A DNA stretch of 41,777 bases, taken from positions 1-41,777 of the forward strand of contig JAJYDO010000015.1 of assembly GCA_021777355.1 (NCBI GenBank), written 5' to 3'. The stretch is from Actinomycetes bacterium (lineage in GTDB: Bacteria; Actinomycetota; Acidimicrobiia; Acidimicrobiales; JABEUL01). This document shows positions 1-9,486 of the stretch, piece after piece. The notes under the pieces are model-generated. The model saw only the letters and a list, made by a program, of their open reading frames with translations. It was not told the origin of the DNA and ran no database searches. The first letter of the stretch is position 1. The number at the start of each line of letters is the position of its first letter. The position numbers were made by a program, and so were the translations under genes.

Positions 1-59
1 GGCTACTTTAGTGCGCTACTCATAACGGGGAAATTCAACGAATATGGATCAGTTCACCA

Positions 60-1403
60 TTGATTTTAGTTGCCGGTGGGATGCGCAGGGAGGTGAATGG
101 TTACGTTACAAGTGTCCATGCCTTTCAAGTTGCTGTCGCCTACCCTCCAACCATACCTTCTCCGAGCTCTCCAACCCCAGTAAGTGCTCCTTCAACGCCT
201 GCCGCAAAAGCATTTGTGACAAATGCCGGCAGCGGAACATTTACGCCAGTTAATACCCAGTCTGGGGTTTCAGGCACGCCGATTAGCGTAGGAAGTGCGC
301 CGGTTCCGGTAGTAATTACTCCCGGAGACAATCAATTATTTGTTGCCAACGCACTATCTAATACAGTTACTCCCTACATACTAAGCACCGGCACTTCCCT
401 TGCTCCAATTGCGGTGGGTAAGTATCCCATTTCAATGGCAGTGACCCCGGATGGCAGTCGAGTTTATGTTGCAAACTACTTTGATCACTCAGTCACTCCG
501 ATAGATACTTCAACCGATACTGCCTTGCCACCTATCACTGTTGGAGAATCGTGTGCTCCTCGGGCGATTGCAATCTCGCCGGACGGAACGAAATTATACG
601 TAGCTAACCATTCGTGGACCAACCAAGGATACATCACTGTAATCTCGTTACCCACTGGCGTGATCACAAGTCACATCTATGTTGGTGGCGGACTAGATGC
701 GCTGGCTATATCACCAAATGGATCAACACTATACGCAGCAGATGGATTAAATGCCGAAGTTTATTCAATTAACTTGAGCACTTTGGCTGTTACAAATATT
801 TCAGTTGGCCAGTCTCCTGACAGCCTCGCCTTAACCAGCGATGGTTCCACATTGTTAGTTACGAACTGGGCCTCGGGTACTGTTTCTGAGATCGCAACTT
901 CGTCCAATACGGTAAGTGCTACATATACAGTCGGACCACAGCTTTCCACCATAGCTATTGAGCCTGGGAACATAACTGCTTTAGTAGGTGTCGGTGGATC
1001 AGGTGAAGTTGTGCCTTTCAATATCTCAACAGGGGTTATAGGCGCCCCAATTGAACGTGGCTCGGCACCGTCTGGAATTGCCATCGAAAGCGACCCGTCC
1101 CCAGTTGCAAGTTTTAGCGAGTCGGGCACGGTACACGGTTCGCCTACTTTATTTGATGCAAGTGGATCTACATCTGCTTTAGGCACAATAGTAAACTACT
1201 CTTGGAATTTCGGTGACGGAAATACTGCGAACACTTCAACGGCGAGTATCTCGCACACTTATGCTTCAGCAGGGAGTTACACAGTGAAGTTAACCGTTAC
1301 TGATAGCGCTGGCACTTCAACCAGCGTCACCTACACAGGCCAGGTTGTATTAAATAACGGTAGCTCACTTGCATCAACTCAAACAGTAGTTCCAATATCT
1401 TGA
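60..1403 (+). CDS. YVTN/YncE-like seven-bladed beta-propeller protein with C-terminal PKD domain (N-terminus uncertain)
   Basis: Repeated blade motif (I.VG..P..+A++PDG..LYVAN...+.V..I) and a PKD domain (FDASGSTS...YSWNFGDGN...HTYASAGSYTVKLTVTD). TTG start at 60; in-frame TAG at 9-11; no obvious signal peptide. Confidence 0.8.
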   Translation: MILVAGGMRREVNGYVTSVHAFQVAVAYPPTIPSPSSPTPVSAPSTPAAKAFVTNAGSGTFTPVNTQSGVSGTPISVGSAPVPVVITPGDNQLFVANALSNTVTPYILSTGTSLAPIAVGKYPISMAVTPDGSRVYVANYFDHSVTPIDTSTDTALPPITVGESCAPRAIAISPDGTKLYVANHSWTNQGYITVISLPTGVITSHIYVGGGLDALAISPNGSTLYAADGLNAEVYSINLSTLAVTNISVGQSPDSLALTSDGSTLLVTNWASGTVSEIATSSNTVSATYTVGPQLSTIAIEPGNITALVGVGGSGEVVPFNISTGVIGAPIERGSAPSGIAIESDPSPVASFSESGTVHGSPTLFDASGSTSALGTIVNYSWNFGDGNTANTSTASISHTYASAGSYTVKLTVTDSAGTSTSVTYTGQVVLNNGSSLASTQTVVPIS

Positions 1404-1764
1404 TAATTTAAAAGTTCTTATCGGCACCTTTAAAAGACTTCTTTTAGTCAACTTGCAATGCTTACATTTCCAAGGCTTTAATCGATACTTTCGCAAAATG
1501 AATTGCTAAAGTTTTGATGTCTTCAATTTTGTCCCCGCCTTAAGTATCTTCAAACTTACAGAACATGCCAAATTCTAATCTTTAATTGCCAGTGGCTGGA
1601 AGCCATTATTTTAGATAGGTTTGGCATTCACCGGTGAAACGTTTCTCTCGGAAAGTTGGCGCAAAAACAACTGAATTAGATTCCCCAAAGTTATGAGCGG
1701 CATGCCGTCATTATGTCGGTGGCCCGACCGAACCGAACAGCACACCGCCACTTTTATTATCGGG

Positions 1765-2505
1765 CTAATTCAAAGTCTCTTTAAAAGCATTCACTATTTG
1801 TGAATATATTTTTTCACTTGCCATCCTGGGATCGGCAGATTTTGTAATTGGTCTGCCCACAACAAGTATTGATGCGCCGGAATTAATTGCCTCGCCTGGC
1901 GTCATAATGCGGGCTTGATCGTCAGGTAAATCGTCGGCATCTCTAATACCTGGAACAACTTTCACCAAGTCAGACACAGCATTTTCAACAATTTTCAAGT
2001 CGAGACCAGAACAAACAATTCCCTTGCATCCGCTCTGTCTTGCTAGGTTTGCCCTGTATAAAAGTTCTGACTCGCCTGCATTTTTATCACTGGTCAGAAC
2101 GGTCACTCCAAGTGGGAAAACTTCGTCATTACCGGCTACTATCGAGCCTTCAAGAAGACCTTCCACGCCTGCTTGTAGCATCTCAAGACCACCTACTGTA
2201 TGTAAAGTGGTATAACTTATGCCCATTTTCCCAATTACTTTGGCAGCTTTGTTCACCGTTGTTGGGATGTCATGCAGTTTCAGATCCAGGAACACTTTGA
2301 ATCCATGGTCTAAAAGTTCAAAGACTATTGACGGACCAAGCGAGGAAAATAGCTCCAATCCTACTTTGGCAATCCCTACAAATTCGCTGATCTCCTTGGC
2401 CAAATTAAGTGCGCTCTCCCTGCTATCTATATCAAAGGCAACAGCGAGCATATTCCTAAATTTCTCATTGGTATCCATAAAGTTAGAGCCTTCACTTTTC
2501 ATCAA
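1765..2505 (-). CDS. pyrF: Orotidine-5'-phosphate decarboxylase
   Basis: LAVAFDIDSRESAL..., KVGLELF, VFLDLKLHDIPTTV motif, VPGIR, VVGRPIT. Confidence 0.95.
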   Translation of the reverse strand: MMKSEGSNFMDTNEKFRNMLAVAFDIDSRESALNLAKEISEFVGIAKVGLELFSSLGPSIVFELLDHGFKVFLDLKLHDIPTTVNKAAKVIGKMGISYTTLHTVGGLEMLQAGVEGLLEGSIVAGNDEVFPLGVTVLTSDKNAGESELLYRANLARQSGCKGIVCSGLDLKIVENAVSDLVKVVPGIRDADDLPDDQARIMTPGEAINSGASILVVGRPITKSADPRMASEKIYSQIVNAFKETLN

Positions 2506-3424
2506 TTAAATTCAAGTCCTTAATGTGTTGGATTTGTTTATCTTCGCAGTATGAGACCATGCCGTTTAAGATCTTCCAAGGAGCCCTTGGATTTTTAAAT
2601 AAAGCTGTCCCAATTCCAACTGCGTTTGCTCCGGCCATCATAAATTCAATAGCATCTTTGGCATCAAATACTCCCCCAACACCGACTATTCCAACTTTGG
2701 GGAATTCTAATCGGCATTCATTTACTGCCCTAACTGCTACCGAATGAAGGGCGTGACCTGATACTCCCCCGTATTTATTTCCCAAAACCGGTTTTCCCGA
2801 ATCGGTATCAATCGCAAATCCAACCAATGTGTTGGTTAATACCAAAACTTCAGCTCCGCGCTCGACTGCAGCGCCTCCAATGTCTACGATATCTGGAGTA
2901 TTAGGCGAAAGCTTTATCCACACCGGCAAGTAACCTGATCTGCTTTTCACTTCACTAACCAGTTCTTTGGTTACTTCTTTGTCATGGGAAAAAATGCGCT
3001 TCCGGTTTTCGAGATTAGGACAACTTGCATTAACCTCTATCGCAATAATTGATTCTGAATCCTCGGCAATATTGCTTACTTCCATGGCAGCTTCTCTGAA
3101 CTCAGATATATTCCTCCCCCAAATTGACACTACAGCTTTAGCCCCACACTTCTCTATCCCGGGAAGGTATTTCTCGGACCAAGTTTTAATTGAAGGTCCT
3201 TGAAGACCAACACTGTTAATCATGTCGCGCCCAATTGGCGCTACTCTAACCGGTCTATTTCCGCTCCAGGGAAAAACTGCCAAAGACTTCACAGTAATTG
3301 CGCCCAACTTCCCCAAGTCTCCAAAAGCTCCCAATTCCGCACCATGACCGGAAGTTCCAGCCGCAGTCAAAATTGGAGACTTAAGGCTTGTCTGGCCTAT
3401 TTTTACTTCTAAATCAACCTTCAA
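2492..3424 (-). CDS. pyrD: Dihydroorotate dehydrogenase, class 1 (1B-like)
   Basis: MINSVGLQGPS, IEVNASCPNLENRK, KLSPNTPDI, AIDTDSGKPVLGNKYGGVSG, GVGGVFDAKDAIEFMMAGANAVGIGTAL. TTG start; overlaps pyrF by 14 bp. Confidence 0.92.
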   Translation of the reverse strand: MKVDLEVKIGQTSLKSPILTAAGTSGHGAELGAFGDLGKLGAITVKSLAVFPWSGNRPVRVAPIGRDMINSVGLQGPSIKTWSEKYLPGIEKCGAKAVVSIWGRNISEFREAAMEVSNIAEDSESIIAIEVNASCPNLENRKRIFSHDKEVTKELVSEVKSRSGYLPVWIKLSPNTPDIVDIGGAAVERGAEVLVLTNTLVGFAIDTDSGKPVLGNKYGGVSGHALHSVAVRAVNECRLEFPKVGIVGVGGVFDAKDAIEFMMAGANAVGIGTALFKNPRAPWKILNGMVSYCEDKQIQHIKDLNLIDEK

Positions 3425-3780
3425 GTTAGTAACCTGGAATTTTCCCTGTCAAAGATTCCACCCAAAGCGATTTTTTCCAATTGAGATCATTAAAACTTAG
3501 ATTTTAACAGAAAAAACTACTGCTTATAATGGTTAAGCGCTTGAAAAGGGCAATGTTCAAAGCCGAGCCTAGTAGTTGCAAAGTTAAACAGAATACATCG
3601 GTTGTCCATAGAAAGGAATTCTCGGCACTTACCTCATATGAATTAATGAAGCTTTTTCTCCACCCGCTCGGGTTCCAGCCTTGTCCCGATCTATAGGATT
3701 CCTAAAATGGAAATTCTCAATTTTGAAACGTGTTTGGCATTCATTTTGAACACTAGTTACGCCCACCAATTTCCAGAAAT

Positions 3781-3957
3781 TTAAAATGGCCCGGATCCCA
3801 CTTCATGGTACGCCGGTAATAAAGAATCGTTTGGCGCTTCAATTGACTTGGTTGCAGAAAAAAAAGCCATAGAAATACCTCGACCTTGCATGAAAACTCT
3901 CGATCCATATTTAATGGCAATAATTTCATAACTCGAAGTTTTATTCAATTGTTTCAT
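3781..3957 (-). CDS. Short ORF of unknown function, about 58 aa from an internal Met
   Basis: MKQLNKTSSYEIIAIKYGSRVFMQGRGISMAFFSATKSIEAPNDSLLPAYHEVGSGPF; the ATG lies just after the ABC gene stop. No family assigned with confidence. Confidence 0.25.
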   Translation of the reverse strand: MKQLNKTSSYEIIAIKYGSRVFMQGRGISMAFFSATKSIEAPNDSLLPAYHEVGSGPF

Positions 3958-3959
3958 GT

Positions 3960-5747
3960 TTAGCTTCCAAATGTGGCAATATTGGCCTCCCAAGAGGCAA
4001 ATAAATCAGCATATACGCCCTTTTGGGCAAGTAGCTCTTCATGAGTGCCAATTTCGGCCAATGTTCCATCTGCAATTACGGCAATCCGGTCAGCACGCAT
4101 GGCAGTGGAAAGTCTATGGGCAATAACTACTACAGTGCGGCCCACCGACAAAGCTGACATGGCATCTTCCACGCTCGACTCGGTACCGGGGTCCAGATTG
4201 GAAGTAGCTTCGTCCAGAATCAGTATTGATGGTTTCAAAAGCGCGGCTCTGGCAAGTGAAACAAGCTGCCGTTCACCTGCACTTAGCTGCGATCCTCTCT
4301 CATAAACTTCGGTTTGAAGCCCCTCGGGAAGATTTTCAATAATATCAAGCGCCCCAATTGAGATTAAAGCGTTTCGCACCTCTTCATCTGTAGCTTCTGG
4401 TTTGGCAAGCTTTATATTCTCAGCAACAGTGCCGGCAAACAAAAACCCTTCCTGAGGAACTGCTATTAAATTTGAGTGCAAGTCATGACTAGTAAAATCT
4501 TTTAGCTCAATTCCGCCGAAAGTGATAATGCCTTCACTTTGGACATGGAATCTTGCCATAAGCTTGGCTAGCGTAGTTTTTCCCGCCCCAGTTGGGCCCA
4601 CTAAAGCTAATCGCTCGCCATACTTAAGCCTGAGCGACACGTCCTTAAGGGCGTAGGGAAGATCATCTCTGTAGCGAAAAGAAACATGGTCAAGCACAAA
4701 ATCTCCTTCTTTAGGCATAGTCTTTGGACGTAATGGCTCAGGAGTATCAGTTGGAGTATCGATTATTGCAAATATCTTTGATAGGGCGGCACCAGATGAC
4801 TGCACTTGGCTGAATAATTGGCTCATCTGTTGAATTGGATCATAAAGAGCATTTAGGTAAAGAATAAATGCCACGACAGTCCCTAAATTAACTACATGGT
4901 GATGAACCAGCAACCCGCCAACGCCTAATAGTGCAGCAGTAGTAACTACTCCGGTGGATTCTAAAACCGGAAAATATTTTATAGATATTGAAACTGCTTT
5001 TAAGTTAGCGGCCAGCTGAGCATCATTTTGACGCTCAAACAGCTCTACCGTCTCATCTTCTTTTCCAAAGGCTTGAATTACTTTGACTCCGGCCAATCCC
5101 TCTTGGAGTGTAGTCAGAGTCTTTCCGATCCTGTCTCGAACCTTTAAATATGCCAGACGGGACTCACGTTGAAACCACTTTGACAAAAAGATCAGTGGAG
5201 GAAGCGTGATGAAACTTAGTGCAAACAATGGAAGTGAAAGATAGGCCAGTATTATCAAAGCAATAAAGAAAAGCAGCCCATTAGTGATAAAAACAATTAG
5301 TCCCTGCTGCACCAAATCTTCAATTGCATCAAAGTCACTGGTCATTCTTGCTACTAAACGCCCAGTGGCCTCACGATCAAAAAAACTAAGTGAAAGCTTC
5401 ATCAAGTGGTCAAACAGCCTTAATCTTAAATCCCTTAAGGTTGTCTCCCCAATTTTTGCAACCATGCGAATTTGAATCCGATTCAATAAGGTCGTAACAA
5501 TTATCGTCGTGACAAAAATAGCTCCCGCTATATTGAGAACCTTCCTGTTCTTGGCATCTATTCCATGATTAATTGCATATCCGATAATCTCAGGTCCTGC
5601 CAATGTGGTTATTGCCGCGAGAACCAAAACAACTCCGGCCAATAAAAGCGACTTTTTATCTTGAGCCATCCTATAAAGTCGCTTTACAACTTCAGTCGTG
5701 CCCGAAAGCCCCAGTGAAACTTCCTCTTCGTCGCCTTCGATTGTCAA
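3960..5747 (-). CDS. ABC transporter, fused transmembrane and ATPase domains (second subunit of heterodimer)
   Basis: Walker A GPTGAGKTT, Walker B ILILDEATS, unusual signature LSAGERQ, H-loop AHRLST, N-terminal transmembrane domain. Confidence 0.93.
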   Translation of the reverse strand: MTIEGDEEEVSLGLSGTTEVVKRLYRMAQDKKSLLLAGVVLVLAAITTLAGPEIIGYAINHGIDAKNRKVLNIAGAIFVTTIIVTTLLNRIQIRMVAKIGETTLRDLRLRLFDHLMKLSLSFFDREATGRLVARMTSDFDAIEDLVQQGLIVFITNGLLFFIALIILAYLSLPLFALSFITLPPLIFLSKWFQRESRLAYLKVRDRIGKTLTTLQEGLAGVKVIQAFGKEDETVELFERQNDAQLAANLKAVSISIKYFPVLESTGVVTTAALLGVGGLLVHHHVVNLGTVVAFILYLNALYDPIQQMSQLFSQVQSSGAALSKIFAIIDTPTDTPEPLRPKTMPKEGDFVLDHVSFRYRDDLPYALKDVSLRLKYGERLALVGPTGAGKTTLAKLMARFHVQSEGIITFGGIELKDFTSHDLHSNLIAVPQEGFLFAGTVAENIKLAKPEATDEEVRNALISIGALDIIENLPEGLQTEVYERGSQLSAGERQLVSLARAALLKPSILILDEATSNLDPGTESSVEDAMSALSVGRTVVVIAHRLSTAMRADRIAVIADGTLAEIGTHEELLAQKGVYADLFASWEANIATFGS

Positions 5748-7558
5748 AGAATCTTCTCCCCTGAAATTACGTCTTGGCCGCCTGAGATATCGTCTTTTTC
5801 CGACTCAAGCTTAGCCATGAGGTGACGGTACTCAGCCGAAAAATCAAGCAGTTCGGCATGGGCACCAAAGGCCATTACCTTGCCATCATGGAGAAAAGCT
5901 ACTTTATCAGCCAGCGAAATTGTCGATGGCCTGTGAGCAATCATAATTGTTGTTCTTCCCTGCATGACAGTGGCCATTGCTTCAACAATTTCGTGTTCTT
6001 TCGAAGGATCCACAGCCGATGTAGCATCGTCAAGAACTAAAATCGGAGGATCCCCAAGTATGGCTCGGGCCAAGGCAATTCGCTGTCTCTGGCCTCCTGA
6101 CAAGGTAACTCCTCTTTCTCCAAGAAGTGTAGAGTAGCCGCTGGGGAGATTATTTATGAACTCATCTGCACCTGACAAAGCGGCAGCTCGCCTTATGTCA
6201 TCCATCTCGGCATTGGGGAGAGCAAATGCAATATTTGCAGCTACGGTGTCTGTGAATAAAAATGTGTCTTCAAATACCAATCCGACCAGTTTTCTCAGGT
6301 CGGTAAGTCTTATTTCTTTGACATCAAGATCGTTTATTTTAAGTGAACCACTGTTGACATCATAAAACCTTGGGATGAGTTTGATAACCGTGGATTTGCC
6401 AGACGCGGTTGCTCCCACTAGTGCAATGGAGGTTCCAGGTTCAACTTTGAGGTTGAAATTCTTAAGAACGGGTTCTTCACGGCCATCATAGGAAAATGTC
6501 ACGTCAATAAATTCAACTCCGACAGAACTTTCTCGCCATTTCTGAACATCTACGTGTCTGGCTCCCGGCAGATCTTTTATCACCGGTGAGAGCGAGAGTA
6601 TCTCATTGACACGGCTTGCGGCCGATCTGGATCTTGGAAGAAGCGTAATAAAAAAACCCACCATTCTTAAAGGCGTAATGAGCATTGCAACATATGATAA
6701 AAATGCCACTAGAGCACCAGGAGTAAGTTTGCCGTCAATAACTTGATATCCCCCATACCAAAGCACGGCAACAGGCGCCATTGCCGGCAAAAGATATAGC
6801 AAAGGCATTCTTGAGGCATTAAAATAGGCAAATTGCAGAGCCTTCTTTAATATTCCATCCGCTCTCTCTTTAGCTCGATCTTGAATTACCTCTTGAGCGC
6901 CAAAACCTTTAACTGCTCTGATTCCAACTACGCTTTCTTCGACTAAAGTTGCCATCTTTCCCAGCTCCTGCTGGAGTTCCAAGGTAACCGGTCCAATCTT
7001 TTTCGTATAAAACCTTGCCATCAGAAGGAAAAAAGGAAGCGTTCCAAGAGTGAGTAGGGCTAAAATTGGATTGATAATCACCAATATCACTGCGGTGACG
7101 ACAACAATTACCGCCGAAGAGACAGTTATGGGAAAGTTTAGGCAAAGATTTGAAACCTGCTCGAGGTCAGATGCGGCTCTCGACATAAGTTGTCCGGTTT
7201 GAGCTTGGTCATGGAAAGCCATATGCAGCCTCTGAAGGTGCGCAAAGAGTCGCTGGCGGAGGTCAGTTTCAACGTGGAATGCCATGGAAAACGCGTTGTA
7301 GCGCCTTAACCCTGAAGCTGCACCTTGGACCAATCCGGCTACTGCAACAGCGCCCGACCAGAAAAACAGCTGACTCAACGAACCCTTTACGACCCCTTTA
7401 TTTATTACGGATTCAATTAACAAAGGCACGCCGGTTTTTGATACAGTCCAGATAAGTCCAGCTAAAAGAGCAGTAAAAGTAAGCTTTTTCTGTCTGTAGA
7501 TGGAAGCAAGTATCAGGCGAGTTCCTCGCTTGGCCTCCTTGGAATTCTCACCCTGCAT
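5744..7558 (-). CDS. ABC transporter, fused transmembrane and ATPase domains (first subunit of heterodimer)
   Basis: Walker A GATASGKST, signature LSGGQRQRIALARA, Walker B ILVLDDATS (Asp where Glu is usual), AHRPST. 4-bp overlap with the downstream ABC gene. Confidence 0.93.
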   Translation of the reverse strand: MQGENSKEAKRGTRLILASIYRQKKLTFTALLAGLIWTVSKTGVPLLIESVINKGVVKGSLSQLFFWSGAVAVAGLVQGAASGLRRYNAFSMAFHVETDLRQRLFAHLQRLHMAFHDQAQTGQLMSRAASDLEQVSNLCLNFPITVSSAVIVVVTAVILVIINPILALLTLGTLPFFLLMARFYTKKIGPVTLELQQELGKMATLVEESVVGIRAVKGFGAQEVIQDRAKERADGILKKALQFAYFNASRMPLLYLLPAMAPVAVLWYGGYQVIDGKLTPGALVAFLSYVAMLITPLRMVGFFITLLPRSRSAASRVNEILSLSPVIKDLPGARHVDVQKWRESSVGVEFIDVTFSYDGREEPVLKNFNLKVEPGTSIALVGATASGKSTVIKLIPRFYDVNSGSLKINDLDVKEIRLTDLRKLVGLVFEDTFLFTDTVAANIAFALPNAEMDDIRRAAALSGADEFINNLPSGYSTLLGERGVTLSGGQRQRIALARAILGDPPILVLDDATSAVDPSKEHEIVEAMATVMQGRTTIMIAHRPSTISLADKVAFLHDGKVMAFGAHAELLDFSAEYRHLMAKLESEKDDISGGQDVISGEKIL

Positions 7559-7598
7559 GCATATAGTTTATGTGATCTTGAGAGGTTCAAGAAACTAC

Positions 7599-7626
7599 AA
7601 GAAACCGACCTTTCGGTCGGTTTCTT
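7599..7626 (-). terminator. Perfect 12-bp stem with TTTC loop between the membrane-protein gene and the ABC operon
   Basis: AAGAAACCGACC-TTTC-GGTCGGTTTCTT; the stem carries its own A/T tracts; it lies 37 bp past the stop of the 7663..8211 gene. Confidence 0.8.
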
Positions 7627-7662
7627 GCTCTTTTGGAGCGGTCGGGGTTTAATAACTGCTCT

Positions 7663-8211
7663 TCAGATTTCAGCTTTCTCACTTACTCTTCTTAGGTGAA
7701 ATTCACCCAATATTGAAAGAATGAGCATGAGTCCAGCTCCCACGAAGGCTGCAATTGAGGCATACAGGGCAATCTGGCCAATCTGCCAAAATGCATATGC
7801 TTCAAGAAGCAAACCTCTTAAAGTTGTGCCTTGAAAAGATGTTTGCTCAAGCGCCTTAAGTTGGGCGTTGGTTGGATCTTTCATGGCTTGAGCGCTTATT
7901 GTCGAATACACTCCGTTGTACTGCATCTCAGAAAGGTGCACTGCAATGAAATGATTGGCGTAAGCTTCAGCTTGCGGGCCAGTTAGGACCTCTTGCCCGG
8001 CATACTGATTGAGGTATGGACCAATCTTTGGACTGGCTAGAGCTTTACTTCCAAGGGGCGGGAAGTAAATTTGCTGCTGACTTAGTTGGTCATGAACATT
8101 CGAGTTGGCAAATGAATAACCCCACATTAGGAGACTCCCTGCTGCTACCAGCACAACTGTCATCAAAAACCCAACCGCACTAAGTATTCTGTCAAATGTC
8201 CTTCTACGCAT
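7663..8211 (-). CDS. Predicted membrane protein with two TM helices flanking an extracytoplasmic region
   Basis: Hydrophobic segments ILSAVGFLMTVVLVAAGSLLMWG and IGQIALYASIAAFVGAGLMLILSIL around a polar middle region. Confidence 0.75.
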   Translation of the reverse strand: MRRRTFDRILSAVGFLMTVVLVAAGSLLMWGYSFANSNVHDQLSQQQIYFPPLGSKALASPKIGPYLNQYAGQEVLTGPQAEAYANHFIAVHLSEMQYNGVYSTISAQAMKDPTNAQLKALEQTSFQGTTLRGLLLEAYAFWQIGQIALYASIAAFVGAGLMLILSILGEFHLRRVSEKAEI

Positions 8212-8358
8212 GACATTCTCCTTCCACTCTTGATATCAATCTTTAATATCACTTTTTATTATAGGTATGCGCCTTAACTATCACAAGAGCAGAAAGTCCA
8301 TTATAATTGAGGATTTTTTGGGAATAATCTCGTTTGAGATATTGTTTTTGTTCCTTAA

Positions 8359-9486
8359 TCAGATCAAATACTGGCTGACTAGGCTCGAAAGGACTCTTCC
8401 TTTAACGGTCAAAATTGCGGTTCCGGAATCAACCTCGATAAGGCCCTCGCTAGCTAGGAGATCAGCTTTTTGAAATGCATCAAGTGGTACTCCATCTGGT
8501 TTTCGAAGCAGCAGCCAGTTTTTCTCAAATGCCCTTGAATTCATATCTAAAACTTCCTCACGCGCTTTTGCACTTTTCCTTTCGGAGATATGAGAGATAT
8601 ATTTTTCAACTGAAACAGTATTTGACCACCGGGTGCCATCTAGGTGCGAATGAGCACCTGCGCCAACGCCTATATAGTTCCCTTGGCTCCAGTAGTTTTC
8701 ATTATGTATGCATTGGTGGCCCGGAATCGACCAATTTGAAATTTCATTCCATTCGTATCCCAACCCAGTCAAAACACTGTCAAGATCAAAATATCTTTTA
8801 AATAGCGTTTCTTCTATTGGGTAGCGATCCTTGTCGAGATAAAGCGGGGTACCGTTTTCAACTGTAAGCAAATAACCGCTCACATGGGGTGAAGGATTTT
8901 CCAAGAACCTTTCTAAATTGGTTCGCCACGCTAAATCGCTTTCGCTTCTTGCTCCCAAGATAAGATCGACGCTCCAAGACTTAAATTCCGCCTCTTTAAT
9001 TTCATAGCTAAGTTTTTCATAGCTTTTTGTATGAGGTGTTCTGCCTAGAGAAGCTACCACCAGCTCGTCTACGCTCTGCAAACCAAGTGAAATTCGACTT
9101 ACTCCACTTGACTTTAAGTTCTTCAGAACTCTATTGCCAATATGATTGGGGTGAAATTCAACCGAAACTTCAACTGTTTCAGACAAATCTAAAACAGCTA
9201 AAATCTCCATAATCCTTTCTTCACCAATGAATGATGGAGTACCCCCACCAAAATAGACACTATGAAACTTATGGTCTTTTAAAGTTTGGATCTCTCGTTT
9301 CAAACACTCGACATATTTGTCTATGTGTTGTGTCTTATTTGAAAAGGTCACAAAATTACAGAAGTCGCAGATCTCATGGCAAAAGGGAACGTGTATATAA
9401 AGCGAAACGCTCGCCAAATCAAATACCAAGAATTGGCGCGAGCCCCATTGTGAGGCCGGGTCTTTTGGAAACAGCCTTAATGGCAA
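8359..9486 (-). CDS. hemW: HemW-like radical SAM protein (start probably near 9429 because the ORF overlaps dapB)
   Basis: SLYIHVPFCHEICDFCNF (CxxxCxxC), VYFGGGTPSFI, SLGLQS, GVGAGAHS. Confidence 0.88.
   Translation of the reverse strand: MPLRLFPKDPASQWGSRQFLVFDLASVSLYIHVPFCHEICDFCNFVTFSNKTQHIDKYVECLKREIQTLKDHKFHSVYFGGGTPSFIGEERIMEILAVLDLSETVEVSVEFHPNHIGNRVLKNLKSSGVSRISLGLQSVDELVVASLGRTPHTKSYEKLSYEIKEAEFKSWSVDLILGARSESDLAWRTNLERFLENPSPHVSGYLLTVENGTPLYLDKDRYPIEETLFKRYFDLDSVLTGLGYEWNEISNWSIPGHQCIHNENYWSQGNYIGVGAGAHSHLDGTRWSNTVSVEKYISHISERKSAKAREEVLDMNSRAFEKNWLLLRKPDGVPLDAFQKADLLASEGLIEVDSGTAILTVKGRVLSSLVSQYLI

Noticed and set aside
44-253. 69-aa ORF overlapping the propeller gene
   Set aside because: Cys-rich, low-plausibility translation fully overlapped by the clear propeller frame.
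761-1186. 141-aa minus-strand ORF inside the propeller gene
   Set aside because: Antisense shadow of a strongly supported coding frame; no family features.
8211-8358. Weak hairpin (AATCTC/GAGAT) downstream of the hemW-like gene as a terminator
   Set aside because: Short stem and no U-tract; not convincing without expression data.
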